This document shows positions 20,201-32,105 of a DNA stretch of 64,000 bases, piece after piece. Position 1 is the first letter of the stretch. The number at the start of each line of letters is the position of its first letter. The DNA comes from Arabidopsis thaliana (lineage: Eukaryota > Streptophyta > Magnoliopsida > Brassicales > Brassicaceae), in contig NC_003075.7 of NCBI RefSeq assembly GCF_000001735.4, positions 2,729,001-2,793,000 on the forward strand. Direction: 5' to 3'. The notes beneath the pieces were generated by a model. It saw nothing but the letters and a program-made list of their open reading frames with translations. It ran no database searches and was not told where the DNA came from. The position numbers and the translations under genes were made by a program.

Positions 20201-23200
20201 AGAACTTATTTACTTTGTATTTGTGTCTGAAGGGTCACTGGCCTAAAAATTGAGCTTTTGGGTGAAACATCTATTGCATCGACTATATCGTACCTTGACA
20301 ATGCCGTTGTCTTTGTCGGCTCAAGCTATGGTGATTCACAGGTATGCTAGAAGATGGTTATGGTCTCTCACTATACTGTTTTTTTCAATTTGGTATCTGT
20401 AGTATGTAAATCGATATTGTTCCATATTTTCTAGTTGAGCCCAGTAGTTTTAGTAATAATTCTCTGTGGAGTGTGGATAAGAATTTGTTTATTTTTATCG
20501 TTCATAGCATAAATTCAAAAGATAATTTTATTTCCTTCTCTCTGGCTTCTAAGAAAAGTTAAATCGACCATCTGAGTGTTTCCATGTTTGGTTTTCTAAT
20601 TGCAGCTAGTAAAGCTGAATCTACACCCTGATGCAAAAGGCTCATATGTAGAAGTCTTGGAAAGGTATATCAACTTGGGGCCTATTGTCGACTTTTGTGT
20701 AGTTGACCTCGAGAGACAGGGGCAAGGTCAGGTTGTAACTTGTTCTGGAGCATTTAAGGATGGTTCCCTCCGCGTAGTTCGCAATGGAATAGGAATCAAT
20801 GAACAGGTTTGATTTATGCGCGAAATCTCATTGTCTTGTATGCACAATTTTCTCATATGGTTTCTATATCTTAAAACTCCGCTCTATTACAGGCGTCTGT
20901 GGAACTTCAAGGTATCAAAGGAATGTGGTCGTTGAAATCTTCAATTGATGAAGCCTTCGATACATTTCTTGTTGTTAGCTTTATCAGTGAAACTCGCATA
21001 TTAGCCATGAATCTTGAGGATGAACTGGAAGAAACAGAGATTGAGGGCTTCTTGTCTCAAGTGCAGACGTTATTTTGCCATGATGCTGTGTACAATCAAC
21101 TTGTACAGGTAAGAATTTCTAATGCTTTGGGGTTTTCAAAAGACAATTAAATTTGATAGCTGTTATAGCTTAGTTGTCTGGTCTATCCTCTCTATTTGTG
21201 AACATGAATTAACTGCTGCCTTTTCTGGATCAGGTTACCTCAAATTCTGTTAGACTAGTCAGTTCTACAACTAGAGAATTGCGGGACGAGTGGCATGCCC
21301 CAGCTGGATTCACTGTTAATGTTGCAACTGCAAATGCCAGCCAGGTTTGTATTTCATTCTCGATTTGATTTAGTAGTTTTGTACCTAGCTGCTATCTTTA
21401 TATTTTTCATGGAAGAGGAATCTAACTTTGGAGTGTCTAGACATACAACACGCTTTAGAATAAACATTTGTAGAGTGACTCTTTAATGTGCTTGTTAGGT
21501 TCTTTTGGCGACTGGAGGTGGGCATTTGGTTTATCTAGAAATTGGAGATGGGAAATTGACGGAAGTGCAACATGCCCTTTTGGAGTACGAGGTTTCCTGT
21601 CTTGATATAAACCCTATCGGTGACAATCCTAATTACAGTCAGCTAGCTGCGGTTGGGATGTGGACAGATATAAGTGTGAGGATCTTTTCGCTGCCAGAAT
21701 TGACTCTTATTACAAAAGAGCAACTTGGAGGGGAAATAATTCCCCGATCTGTTCTTCTTTGTGCATTCGAAGGGGTATGATTCCATTGGACCTTGTTACA
21801 ACGACCATACATTGATTGAGATGAGCTGAGAACCGAGTTAAATTTATGGTCGAATTTGACATACGTTATGTTGCAGATATCTTACTTGCTATGTGCTCTT
21901 GGAGATGGCCATCTTTTGAACTTCCAGATGGATACAACTACCGGACAATTAAAAGACAGGAAAAAAGTATCACTCGGGACTCAGCCTATAACTCTGCGTA
22001 CATTTTCATCAAAAAGCGCCACACATGTCTTTGCTGCATCAGATAGACCAACCGTGATCTATAGCAGCAACAAGAAGCTGTTATATAGCAATGTCAATCT
22101 TAAAGAAGTTAGTCATATGTGCCCTTTCAATTCTGCTGCTTTTCCCGACAGGTACACTAAACATCCTCTCTTTTTCTTGTCGGTTTTTGCTTTGAATTTC
22201 TAATTCCTATATGAAGCTAAGTGGCTCTGAAATCTGATTCTCTGTTCTATCTTATGAGCAGTTTAGCAATTGCCAGGGAAGGTGAACTTACGATTGGAAC
22301 CATTGATGATATTCAGAAGCTTCACATACGTACTATTCCTCTTGGAGAGCATGCTCGTCGAATTTGCCATCAGGAGCAGACACGTACATTTGGTATCTGC
22401 AGTTTGGGAAACCAGTCAAATTCCGAAGAATCTGAAATGCACTTTGTCCGTCTTTTGGACGACCAGACTTTCGAGTTTATGTCAACTTACCCCTTGGATT
22501 CCTTTGAATATGGTTGTTCAATTCTGAGCTGCTCATTCACCGAAGATAAAAATGTCTATTACTGCGTTGGAACCGCATATGTTTTACCGGAGGAAAATGA
22601 ACCAACTAAGGTATCTGTTTTCTCTGAGAACATATCAACACTCTCAGTTCAAATATTCTTTTCTAATTTGTCTTTGAAATACTTATTTTTATTTTGTGAT
22701 TTAGGGAAGGATATTAGTATTTATAGTCGAAGATGGGAGGTTGCAGCTAATCGCCGAGAAAGAAACCAAAGGAGCTGTTTATTCTCTCAATGCCTTTAAT
22801 GGAAAACTTCTTGCTGCTATTAATCAGAAGATTCAGTTGTACAAGTGGATGCTGAGGGATGATGGCACTCGTGAACTGCAGTCTGAATGCGGACATCACG
22901 GACACATTCTAGCTCTCTATGTGCAGACCCGTGGAGACTTTATAGTTGTTGGTGATCTCATGAAATCAATCTCCTTATTGCTATACAAGGTATAACTTCT
23001 AGACGAAATTTGTGTGTTTAAAAACTGATCTACTATGTTCATTTGGTATTGTTTCTGATGGCTTATTCTTGAATGTAAAAGCACGAGGAAGGTGCAATTG
23101 AGGAGCGGGCTCGGGATTACAATGCAAATTGGATGTCAGCGGTTGAGATACTCGATGATGATATTTACCTCGGTGCTGAGAACAATTTCAATCTGTTAAC

Positions 23201-23663
23201 AGTGAAAAAGAACAGTGAAGGTGCTACTGATGAAGAACGAGGACGGTTAGAGGTAGTTGGAGAGTATCACCTTGGGGAATTTGTGAACAGATTCCGCCAT
23301 GGATCTCTAGTAATGAGGCTACCTGATTCAGAGATTGGTCAGATCCCAACTGTCATCTTTGGTACAGTCAATGGAGTGATTGGAGTAATAGCTTCACTTC
23401 CTCAAGAACAATATACTTTCTTGGAGAAGTTGCAGTCAAGTTTGAGAAAAGTGATTAAAGGAGTCGGCGGATTAAGCCACGAGCAATGGAGGTCGTTTAA
23501 TAACGAGAAAAGAACCGCGGAAGCGAGGAATTTCTTGGATGGTGACTTAATCGAATCGTTTCTGGATCTGAGTAGAAACAAGATGGAGGATATATCGAAA
23601 TCCATGAATGTTCAAGTGGAGGAGTTGTGTAAGAGAGTTGAAGAACTCACTAGGCTTCACTGA
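17288..23663 (+). CDS. DDB1A: DDB1A, damaged DNA-binding protein 1 / CUL4 adaptor
   Basis: DDB1 is the large triple beta-propeller adaptor linking CUL4-RBX1 to DCAF substrate receptors, acting with DET1/COP10 in light signalling and with DDB2 in UV repair. Nineteen coding exons: 17288-17391, 17859-17907, 18043-18102, 18190-18281, 18727-18778, 18913-18975, 19111-19160, 19327-19402, 19697-19906, 20032-20138, 20233-20341, 20606-20806, 20893-21108, 21234-21344, 21499-21774, 21877-22151, 22262-22610, 22705-22989, 23082-23663. They sum to 3267 nt, exactly 1088 aa plus stop. The N-terminus [16 protein letters not shown] and C-terminus [14 protein letters not shown] are typical of plant DDB1. The long [15 protein letters not shown] end belongs to the helical C-terminal domain. 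The intact frame, length and locus context favour DDB1A (At4g05420) over its close paralogue DDB1B. Confidence 0.97.
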
Positions 23664-24387
23664 GTCAAATCAATCATCAATCAACGCCAATAGGCTTTGT
23701 TTTATTTTATTTCTTTTTAAGCTTTCTTGAGTTAAAAGTCTTCTTTTGGGTTTTGTGTCTTGTAATATTAATAGCTTGTGTTGGTTAAACTATTGTCTTC
23801 TAAATCGAACCGGCAAGCAAACCGGACTGTCTTCTGGGTCCCTTGACTTGATCCAAACCTATATACATGTTTTTATTTTAGTTTTTTTTCTACATATTAT
23901 CAAATATGGTTTTGTTAAACGAAACTTATTATGTTTTAACTGTTCTATTTACTCGTTTTGCTGATGATTCTTTGCTTGTAAACGTCTCTTTCTCAACTTT
24001 TACGTATGTGTTACACCAAAAAAATCAAAAAAACAAATCGGTTAATAGATTGGAAAGTAATATTCCTATATTAAACTTTCTTTAAATAGATCTCATGCGA
24101 TTATGTTCTTTAAGGTAAGACAAGAAAAAAAAGATAGCATGAACATTTTACATCTCTTGAAGGCACCTTTGATTCCTTAAGAAATCTAGATTCTTCTTTT
24201 CTCATTTAATTATGGTCATTGTAACAAGTAAACACACATTACATCTCTTGCTCAAGCCTCTCTATCAATTGGTCATCAAATTTAAAGATCGGTGCACCGT
24301 TTTGTAAGGCTTGTTCTTATGGTTATGTGATGGTCTAGATTCTTTCTCCCATTTAAGTACAAGTTTTCTATATTCAATCATCAAAAA
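23664..24387. other. Intergenic region, DDB1A 3' flank and upstream of the X8 gene
   Basis: This AT-rich sequence shows no recognisable gene. T-rich tracts after 23690 fit a DDB1A 3' UTR. The right part is presumably the promoter of the X8-domain gene. Confidence 0.4.
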
Positions 24388-25324
24388 ATGAGAACACAAT
24401 TTTGGATATTTCTACTTTTTTTGCTTCTACTAAACTTCTTCTCTCAAGGTAAATCATCGTATTCTTCTTCTCTAACTATTGAAAAATATAAATAATCATT
24501 CTCTCTGTTTTTTCAAATTATAATCTTTGTTTTGTTTCGTTTGGTTCGATATATATTCAATGTGTAGCTGCAAGGCCAGTGATGACGATCAGACCAGAGT
24601 CACTAGTAGGGCCACAAGGGAACACGACGTTCTTGGAGGGAACAACATGGTGCGTGGCTAGACCAGGTGCGACACAAGCTGAGCTACAAAGAGCTCTTGA
24701 TTGGGCATGTGGGATTGGGAGGGTAGATTGCTCAGTCATTGAGAGACATGGTGATTGTTACGAACCGGACACGATCGTATCGCATGCATCTTTTGCGTTT
24801 AATGCATATTACCAAACCAATGGGAACAATCGCATTGCTTGTTACTTCGGTGGAACAGCTACATTCACCAAGATTAACCCTAGTAAGTAAAAAGGTTAAC
24901 TTACATATGCAATTATTTCTATTCGGATAGTATTTCGTAAGAGATAATCGATTTCTTACTCGAACTATTATTGTATTATACTTTGAAACATTTTTCCTAC
25001 TAATTACATAATCAATTTTTAAAGTTATTTTATTTTATTTTTCATGGTAATATTAAGTGTGAATTTTTGTGATGTTGTTGCTTGCAGGCTACGGAAAATG
25101 CTCCTATGATGCATCCAAGTAAGAGCCCTAAATTTCATCCTATATTTTTTCACTAATCCTTATAGTAGTTCAAAACATTTTCGTTCAAAAAGTATAATTT
25201 TATAGTGATTCTTCCTTCATTCAGATCGGAAGTCTCCACCGCAAGATCTTTATCAGAGTACAAAGCTCGGTGGTTGCTGCTGATGTACATAGGAGTTTTT
25301 TCTCTTATTAGTCGGCGAGACTAA
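24388..25324 (+). CDS. Secreted carbohydrate-binding X8-domain protein
   Basis: X8 (CBM43) proteins bind beta-1,3-glucan; relatives include plasmodesmal callose-binding proteins. Four exons (24388-24448, 24568-24882, 25088-25118, 25225-25324) give 168 aa. The first 20 residues form a hydrophobic signal peptide (MRTQFWIFLLFLLLLNFFSQ). The X8 core follows with the expected Cys pattern: TTWCVARPGA, WACGIGRVDCSVIERHGDC, then ACYFGGTA and GKCSY. The C-terminus has a short hydrophobic stretch (RWLLLMYIGVFSLI) after a Ser-rich linker. This could be a weak GPI signal, but it ends in charged RRD, which is atypical. Likely At4g05430. Splice borders were placed by eye and the frame closes throughout. 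Confidence 0.88.
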
Positions 25325-25707
25325 CATCTTTGCACCAGAAAATTAGATATTTGCATATCAATTGTGGTGGAATCTTTTTCATAGAGCAAAATTTTCAAAC
25401 TTTTTGGCTATTGTAGCAGTTAAGCTTTGTTTTTGTTCTTACCTTTGTTCATGGGTTTAGAATCTAAAAGCTTTTTGAGCCTTCCTTACGTCTGACAACA
25501 ACTATCTCTTTCATTTTCATGTTAAAATATATCTTAGTAGTACTTTATCAATTTCGGTATAGCAATGTGATCAAAACATTCTTACAAAAATAATTTTATC
25601 ATTGACTTATTCGTTGATTGATTTAGCCAAAATCGAGACGCCCGCATGCATGGTTTTGGTATCTACAGTGTAGACATGTACTTTTTAGAATAGTGTGTAT
25701 ATGTTTA

Positions 25708-26368
25708 GAAAAATACTTGGGTTACCCTTGTATTCACCCCCTTTATTCTAAACCTATCATTATGTTATGTCATATTATAATTAAGGAAATCAAAACCTGT
25801 AAATTTTTAATTAAATGTAGTATTTATACTTTATAATTAAACAAAGTTATATATATATTTGGGTTTATAAATATAAATTAGGGTTTAGATTTTACAATTA
25901 AAAAAATCTTTATGACGGTTTGTGTTTTTAAAATAGAATTAGGGTTTAGATTTCTTTTACAATTAAACGAGTTTATATGACAGTTTGAGTTTATAAAAGA
26001 GCGGTTAGGGTTTAGATTTTACAATTAAATAGAATTTATATGACGGTTTGGGTTTTGTAAAATAGAATTAGGGTTTAGATTTCTTTTACAATTAAACAAC
26101 TTTATATGACGGTTTGAGTTTATAAAAGAGAATCTGGGTTTAGATTTTTTTTTATAATTAAACAAAATTAAATATCAGTTTAGGTTAAAAAAAAGAGGTA
26201 ATGTTTAGATTTGTTATTAAATGATTGTTTTTTATTTATAAACAAATGATTAGATTTGATTTTATAATTAAATATATTTTTCTTAATTATGTGGCACATT
26301 CTAATTGGGTAAGAAAATAGAAGGTGAATAAAAGGGTTCACCACTAGGGGTGAACCCAAGTATCGTTC
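25708..26368. mobile_element. Non-autonomous Mutator-like element (MULE-MITE)
   Basis: A perfect 9-bp direct repeat ATATGTTTA flanks the element at 25699-25707 and 26369-26377, the target-duplication length typical of Mutator-like transposons. The ends are inverted: GAAAAATACTTGGGTT on the left, against GAACGATACTTGGGTT read inward from the right. The similarity continues imperfectly for about 75 bp (TATTCACC and TAATTA blocks shared). The right end also folds on itself (GGGTTCACC-actag-GGGTGAACCC). The interior has no coding frame and is filled by tandem repeats. Confidence 0.85.
25862..26230 (+). repeat. ~64-bp tandem repeats with telomere-like TTAGGGTTTAG core
   Basis: Five to six units repeat a pattern of AATTAGGGTTTAGATT, (TTTT)ACAATTAAA and TTATATGACGGTTTG. 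Alternate units match best: the second and fourth share AAAATAGAATTAGGG, and the third and fifth share TATAAAAGAG. This implies a ~128-bp dimer was amplified. The array forms the interior of the surrounding MULE-MITE. Confidence 0.85.
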
Positions 26369-26490
26369 ATATGTTTATATATAATAAATAGAAATTCATA
26401 TTTCATTTATAGAAATATTTGTCTTAGAACTTACCACATTATTAAATTTTCTTATGGAAGTTTAAAATGACACAAGTGATACAATTTGAT

Positions 26491-26784
26491 CAGGGCTGTT
26501 ATATGCATGTGCAACTGGTGCATTTGTACTGGGCCCAACAAATTTAATATCCAAATTTATAGTTTTCCATTATTTAACTATTTAATTATGCTAAAATTTT
26601 ATAAAATATCTACATGTAAAGGTCCCAAAATCTATTTTAAAGGGTAATATTGAGGTCCAAATAGCTATAAAATACAAAATAGTTTATGAAATATAACTTT
26701 TTTTATTCTTTTATCTAATTTCCTATTAAAGATAGGATTTTTTTTGTATGGCACCGGGTCTTGCCGATGAGTGAGCCGGGCCTG
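26491..26784. mobile_element. Short non-autonomous hAT-like element
   Basis: A perfect 8-bp direct repeat AATTTGAT flanks the element at 26483-26490 and 26785-26792, the length produced by hAT transposases. The ends are short imperfect inverted repeats: CAGGGCTG on the left, against CAGGCCCGG read inward from the right. GGGCCC and GGTCC motifs lie just inside, as in many plant hAT MITEs. At 294 bp it has no coding capacity. Confidence 0.85.
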
Positions 26785-26792
26785 AATTTGAT

Positions 26793-28273
26793 TAGATATA
26801 AAAATTAATGTGTTTGATACCAATCTTGTAGTCTTGATTTGGATATTTTTAGTTCGACATAAACCAATAACAAAATTTGTTTATGTGATGCAATCTAATG
26901 AAATTTAGATGAATTCATTTGCAACAACATTCAAAATTTTGAATCTAAGATTAATGATCTCAACTATCACAAAATTTCCATCAATATACAAGGATATCAT
27001 GTTAATTTGTAAACAATATAGCTTTTTCATTTACAATTCTTGTACTAAAGTAAACAATGCTACCTTACTACTCCTCATACAATACGAATATAGGTGGGTT
27101 ACATGTATAATTTAAATGTTGTATTCATTAACACTTTTTTATTGTTGATTTTTATGCTCAATCTATATTCAAGTATCCAGATATGAGGATGAATATCTCT
27201 CGCATACAATTATGCAGCTACAAGTAACATAAGAGGATGCTCACCTCTTGCTTTATACGAAAGAAAGGACAAACCTCTTTAACCATCGATCTCAAGAAGC
27301 TGCAACATGTATTTAAAATGGTTTAGATGGAACTATTTGAATTCTTATCAAAATGTATCTCTTTTCTTTTTGGTGGGGAGTTTGCTTTTTGCGAAAACAA
27401 CATAAGATTTATCTATTATATATCTACAGTTACTTGGATACAGTCCTGCTTGGAAAATCAGTCAACGACTATGCTTGGGAAAATAAAAATGCAATTATAT
27501 TAGATGTATGTTGTAATCAAGATTTTGTTTGGTTAATTGAAGATTTAGTAAATGACGGATACAAAATATTGTTAGTAATTGGCAAAGAGTGACAAAAACT
27601 ATTTACCAATATGTCTATTCTACATGGAATTGCATTACATGGCCAAATTTTGCACTAGTGGCACTAATCTGCTATTATATTTTATTGAATATTAATTATC
27701 CAAGTCAAGAATACAAGATTGATATCGAAAACAATAATTTTATTAGAACAGATTGTATCACTTGAATTATTCTAAAATCCCATAATAAAATGTTATAGTG
27801 TGGTAGGTTTAAAGTACCAACAAATTTTTTTCTTATCATGTAGTTAGAAATTAATTTTTGAACCTTTAAACACACTCTTCCTAGAATTAACCGTTAACAA
27901 AACTTATAATTTAAATCCTCTGTTCTACTATGACATGATTCATAGTAAAAATTCCATTCTTTCTTTTATTTTAAGTTCTCACTATAAATTTATTTATTTA
28001 TTTCCAAAGCTAAAATATCATAATTTGTTACAGCATCAAAGACTTATTCACTCACTTGTAGAAAAATCTCACTCTCAATAACTAATGTTCCACGTAGTAT
28101 AATATGGGCTTTTGAGGCCTAATTTACACGGCCCATAAAGAAAGATTTCTCTAGCAAAAATAAAACCCTCACGGCCAGAGATCATCGTCTCCAAGCAAAA
28201 AAAAAAACCTAAAACCTCCATCAACGCCGGAGGAAGAAATTTTGTGTCATCTACAACGAATTCGTTAATCGCG
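26793..28273. other. AT-rich intergenic region holding a relic shared with 46130-46620
   Basis: From about 27350 to 27870 the sequence is similar, in inverted orientation, to 46130-46620. Part of it looks like decayed coding sequence (27353-27592, reading AIILDVCCNQDFVWLIEDL and DGYKILLVIGKE), but I do not recognise the family. Just before EDA35, at 28140-28250, is the probable 5' UTR/promoter. Nothing else is evident. Confidence 0.5.
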
Positions 28274-29275
28274 ATGAAGGAAGACGAAGTAAATCGATGC
28301 CAGATTCAGAATTGGTATCCGAGATTCAAATCCTTAACCATCAAAACCAAATTTCACAAACTTCCAGAATCATTCATCAACTATCTCATCGACGATTCTG
28401 GTCCGTTTCTTCTCCCTCATTCCGTAACAAACGAAGACGCAATGCCTAACAGAGTCCACAATTTCGAAGAAGAAGATGATTTCCAAGTCCCCGAAGAAGC
28501 TTCAGATGACGAACCATTGAATCGTCCTTCTTTTCCAGAACTCGAAATCGAGATCAGAGAATCAATCGAAACCCTAGGCGGCACAATTATCCCGAAGCTG
28601 AATTGGAGTTCACCAAAAGACGCAGCTTGGATTAGTCCATCACAGAATCTAAGCTGCACTTGTTTCAATGAGATTGCTCTCTTGTTTCGTTCCTCTGATT
28701 CGTTAACCCATGATCTCTTCAATGCTTATGATTCATGTAGTGACAAAGTCTCTTCAAGGCCAGAAAGTTTCTACCTTGCGTTGAGAAAATGGTACCCTTC
28801 GTTGAAGCCTGAGATGGAATTTAGATGCTTTGTGAAATCTAACGAGCTTGTTGGGATTTGTCAGCGTGAGGTAACTACATTTTACCCTGTTCTTCTCAAT
28901 GAGAAGGATTTGCTCAAGGGTTTGATAGAAGAGTTCTTTGATGATAAGATTAGGTTTGAATTTGAATCAGAGAATTACACTTTTGATGTTTATGTGACGA
29001 AAGAGAGAAGAGTTAAGCTAATAGATTTCAATACTTGGTGTGGTTCTACTTTGCCATTGATGTATACATGGGAAGAACTTGAGAAGATTCATGGAGAATG
29101 TGATGAATTGGAATTGAGGATTGTTGAGAGCCGTCTCAGTGTGCTTCCTGGTTTGAAAACAGCTGTTCCTTATGATTATCTTGACGTGAGTGCTGGTAGT
29201 GGTTGGGCTCAGGTTCTTAAGATAGTGGAAGAGGAGTTTCAGAAAGACGATCAGAGTTCTGATGAAGTTGCTTGA
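28274..29275 (+). CDS. EDA35: EDA35, CDC123/D123 family protein
   Basis: CDC123 proteins have an ATP-grasp-like fold and in yeast are assembly chaperones for translation factor eIF2. The Arabidopsis mutant name refers to embryo-sac arrest. The single-exon frame from the first ATG (28274) is 333 aa; the frame is open a little further upstream but without an ATG. Visible conserved blocks are NWYPRFKSLTIKTKF near the start, PKLNWSSPKDAAWISP, FRCFVKSNELVGICQRE, and a late metal/ATP-binding stretch KLIDFNTWCGSTLPLMYTW. The acidic C-terminal tail ends DDQSSDEVA. The locus is probably At4g05440. Truncated inverted copies of this gene and its 3' flank lie at 47525-48172 and 43985-44335. Confidence 0.95.
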   Translation: MKEDEVNRCQIQNWYPRFKSLTIKTKFHKLPESFINYLIDDSGPFLLPHSVTNEDAMPNRVHNFEEEDDFQVPEEASDDEPLNRPSFPELEIEIRESIETLGGTIIPKLNWSSPKDAAWISPSQNLSCTCFNEIALLFRSSDSLTHDLFNAYDSCSDKVSSRPESFYLALRKWYPSLKPEMEFRCFVKSNELVGICQREVTTFYPVLLNEKDLLKGLIEEFFDDKIRFEFESENYTFDVYVTKERRVKLIDFNTWCGSTLPLMYTWEELEKIHGECDELELRIVESRLSVLPGLKTAVPYDYLDVSAGSGWAQVLKIVEEEFQKDDQSSDEVA

Positions 29276-30047
29276 AGACTTAGATTCTTGGTTATTGGAA
29301 GACTAGACAATAATTTTTTGAACTATCATAGTTGTGTGCCTACCAATAAGTGTCGTGTTCCATTGTTGTTCTGAAACGGTTTAATCACGATGTTGGAACT
29401 TTGATGGTGTCTTTTTCTTATAAGATTTTCTCTTCTAGACTGCTTTTGTATTTGTCTTGTTATTCTTCTGCAAAGAATTGTGTTGAGTGGCAAATTGTTC
29501 CTGATTGGTTTCTCATTACCAAATTTGTACATGGATGTTGGATTAGTTGTTTGGGTCAGACCGGTACAATCCGGTTCGGTTTAAGACAATGTCGAAATTC
29601 GAAATATAACAAACCAAATGTTTTATAAGAAAAACAGGGAAGAGAAAACAAAAAAAGGTTTAAGATCTTCAAAACATGAAGAACATATGAGATTCTGAGG
29701 TTGTCTTTACACAAAGCCGTCTCTTTTAACCTTATTCTTCATCATCGACCATACGATTACAGTCGTCTTAGTTTATGATCTTCGTAAAGTGAATAACTTT
29801 TCATCCCTCGATTATTCTCTATGATAAACTGCGTTTAATTCTTTCAAAAAAAAAATCATTTCTTGCCCAAGTTTGGATCTTTTTGGCATCGTTAATCTCA
29901 ATTCTCAAGACAGGTAGATTGGTGAGTAAAGGTTTCTTTTTAGCTTTGGTTAAATTCTGGGTTTGCCTTGTTTTCGGTCCACACTCAAATTAGGTTAAAT
30001 TTCAATTCTTTCGAGGTTTCAGCTAGGTGCTTTAGCGGCAGTGAACG
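29276..30047. other. EDA35 3' flank and MFDX1 upstream region
   Basis: The first ~345 bp (to about 29620) are the EDA35 3' flank and are present in inverted, diverged form at 43985-44335 and in part at 47525-47635. The remainder is upstream of MFDX1 and shows a likely 5' UTR intron (GGTGAGTAAAGG at ~29920, acceptor near 30020). No other gene is seen. Confidence 0.5.
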
Positions 30048-31634
30048 ATGATCGGTCATAGGATCTCAAGATTGGGGTCTACTATTGTTAAACAGCTCGC
30101 AAGAGGTACTATCTGGTATCTGCTTTAAATCGATGCTCTTTGATGCGTTTGCTATATTGGTTTTGATGGAGTTTCTAATCTCACTTCGATTTCGAACTGC
30201 GTATGCGTATTTTAGTCCCTCATTCATGGGTTTTGCTAAAACATTGTCTGCCTACACAATGCTGCCTTAATATTTTGCTGCTCTTTCTATTTCTTGTTTT
30301 GGCAGAGGGATATTTAGCAACATACGGGACAAAGAATCTACACCGGTCTTATGGCCACTACTTGCAGTCTTTGGTTAGTCTGAGCTTGTTCTCGAGTTTT
30401 ATACTCTCTTACAATCGATAATTTTGTTACTTCTTCATGTATAAACTCTCATTAATACTTAGAATAGGATTCTTTGTTAGAGTTCACTCTATTATCTGGC
30501 TAGGTAGAATCTCGTTAGTAATGTCATAAAGTGATCGCAGAAGAACGAAATGTAGCTTTTCTGCGCTTGTTTGGTGTTAGATGGATCTGTTAGTGACGAT
30601 TCTAATGTGTCCAGTTGGAAAGAGTCCTATATTTGGTTTTGGCTCAAAGGCCTAAGAAAAGGCTTAAGGTGAGAAATTGGGTGGTCTATAATGGATGAAT
30701 GAACAGAAAATCTTGGTTTTGTCACTCATAGATTCTGTTTTGTTTCCACATTGATGGTTGAATCTTTCTCGTTTCATCTTTTCGATAGCCAGTGGTACCA
30801 AGGCAAGCTAGGACTTCTCAGGAAGCCTGGTTTTTGAAGAGCCATAAGTTTTGTACTTCTTCAACAACTTCCTCTGAGAATGGTGATGAAGAAACTGAGA
30901 AGTAAGTTACTACCGAAATATTCATCCAGCGCTGAAGCAATATTTGCTGATAGTTTATCATAATTCTGTTGTTTTCAGGATAACCATAATCTTTGTTGAT
31001 AAGGACGGAGAGGAAATTCCTGTTAAAGTACCAATTGGAATGTCAGTGCTCGAAGCTGCTCATGAAAATGATATAGACCTTGAAGGTGCACACTTCTCTT
31101 CCATTTTCTTCTCGTTTTCAATTGCTTACTCTCATAGCTTTAGATGGGTTCTATTAATTATATTGATCCTTTTTCGAATTGAAAATTCATGGATTGCTTT
31201 TACTTGATCTCCAGGGGCTTGTGAGGCTTCTCTAGCGTGTTCAACGTGTCATGTGATTGTGATGGTAAACATATTCTTCCATTATTAATAGATCGAATCC
31301 TCTGCTTTTCCGGAAACTAGCTAAGATTGTATTTACAGGATACTGAATACTATAACAAACTTGAAGAACCAACAGATGAAGAGAATGATATGCTTGATCT
31401 TGCTTTTGGGCTCACAGAAACGTAAAGTCCTCTCTTACTCTTAAAGCAAACACAAAACAAGAAGTCTAATTGTTTACTTTAATGAGAAAGTATCATATGT
31501 TCCCGGACAAATGTTTCAGGTCACGACTCGGATGCCAAGTCATTGCAAGACCAGAGCTAGATGGTGTGCGCTTGGCTATTCCTTCAGCAACAAGGAATTT
31601 CGCGGTTGACGGGTTTGTTCCAAAACCTCATTAG
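30048..31634 (+). CDS. MFDX1: Mitochondrial [2Fe-2S] ferredoxin (adrenodoxin type)
   Basis: Adrenodoxin-type ferredoxins in plant mitochondria accept electrons from adrenodoxin reductase and supply iron-sulfur assembly and biotin synthesis; this one is also linked to complex I assembly. Seven coding exons (30048-30105, 30306-30373, 30789-30901, 30979-31085, 31215-31264, 31339-31421, 31520-31634) give 197 aa. An Arg/Ser-rich presequence ([18 protein letters not shown]) precedes a linker of low conservation. The ferredoxin fold starts at [20 protein letters not shown]. The cluster ligands are visible as [10 protein letters not shown] (CX5CX2C) and the fourth Cys in [14 protein letters not shown]. 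The end [18 protein letters not shown] is typical. Probably At4g05450. Confidence 0.96.
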
Positions 31635-32105
31635 TTTCCGCAGAGATTCTTCGACTTGAGGCATTAATGATCAAAGAGCTGATTCATGTTTCTATTGGAG
31701 TTTTGATGATTGCTTACCGAGAGGAAACAGTTCTTAGACCTGAGGCATGAAATGATCAAAGAGATGATTATGTTTCTATTGGAGGACTTGATGATTTTTT
31801 TTATTACTTATCTTAGTTTTGATATTGGCATTTCTCGTTGTTGTCTGAGTTTCTAACAGAACAACAAGCGTTAAGCAAATTTTTTGGAGAATAAACTCAA
31901 TTTCTTTCGTCAAAAGCAAGATGAAACAATCACCATCTTTGAAACTTTTCTGAGCTTAGAAATTGTTGAAAGACAAACAGCAAAAGACATCATTACAAAC
32001 GGTAACATACTTCAAGGACACATAAAATCCATTGAAACTATGAGCTAACTTAAAACAAGTCATGAACAAGTTCGAAAAAAATTCACCTGCACGAAACCGA
32101 TGCAT

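Noticed and set aside
28417-28722. 101-aa minus-strand frame within EDA35
   Set aside because: Antisense shadow of the well-supported EDA35 coding sequence.
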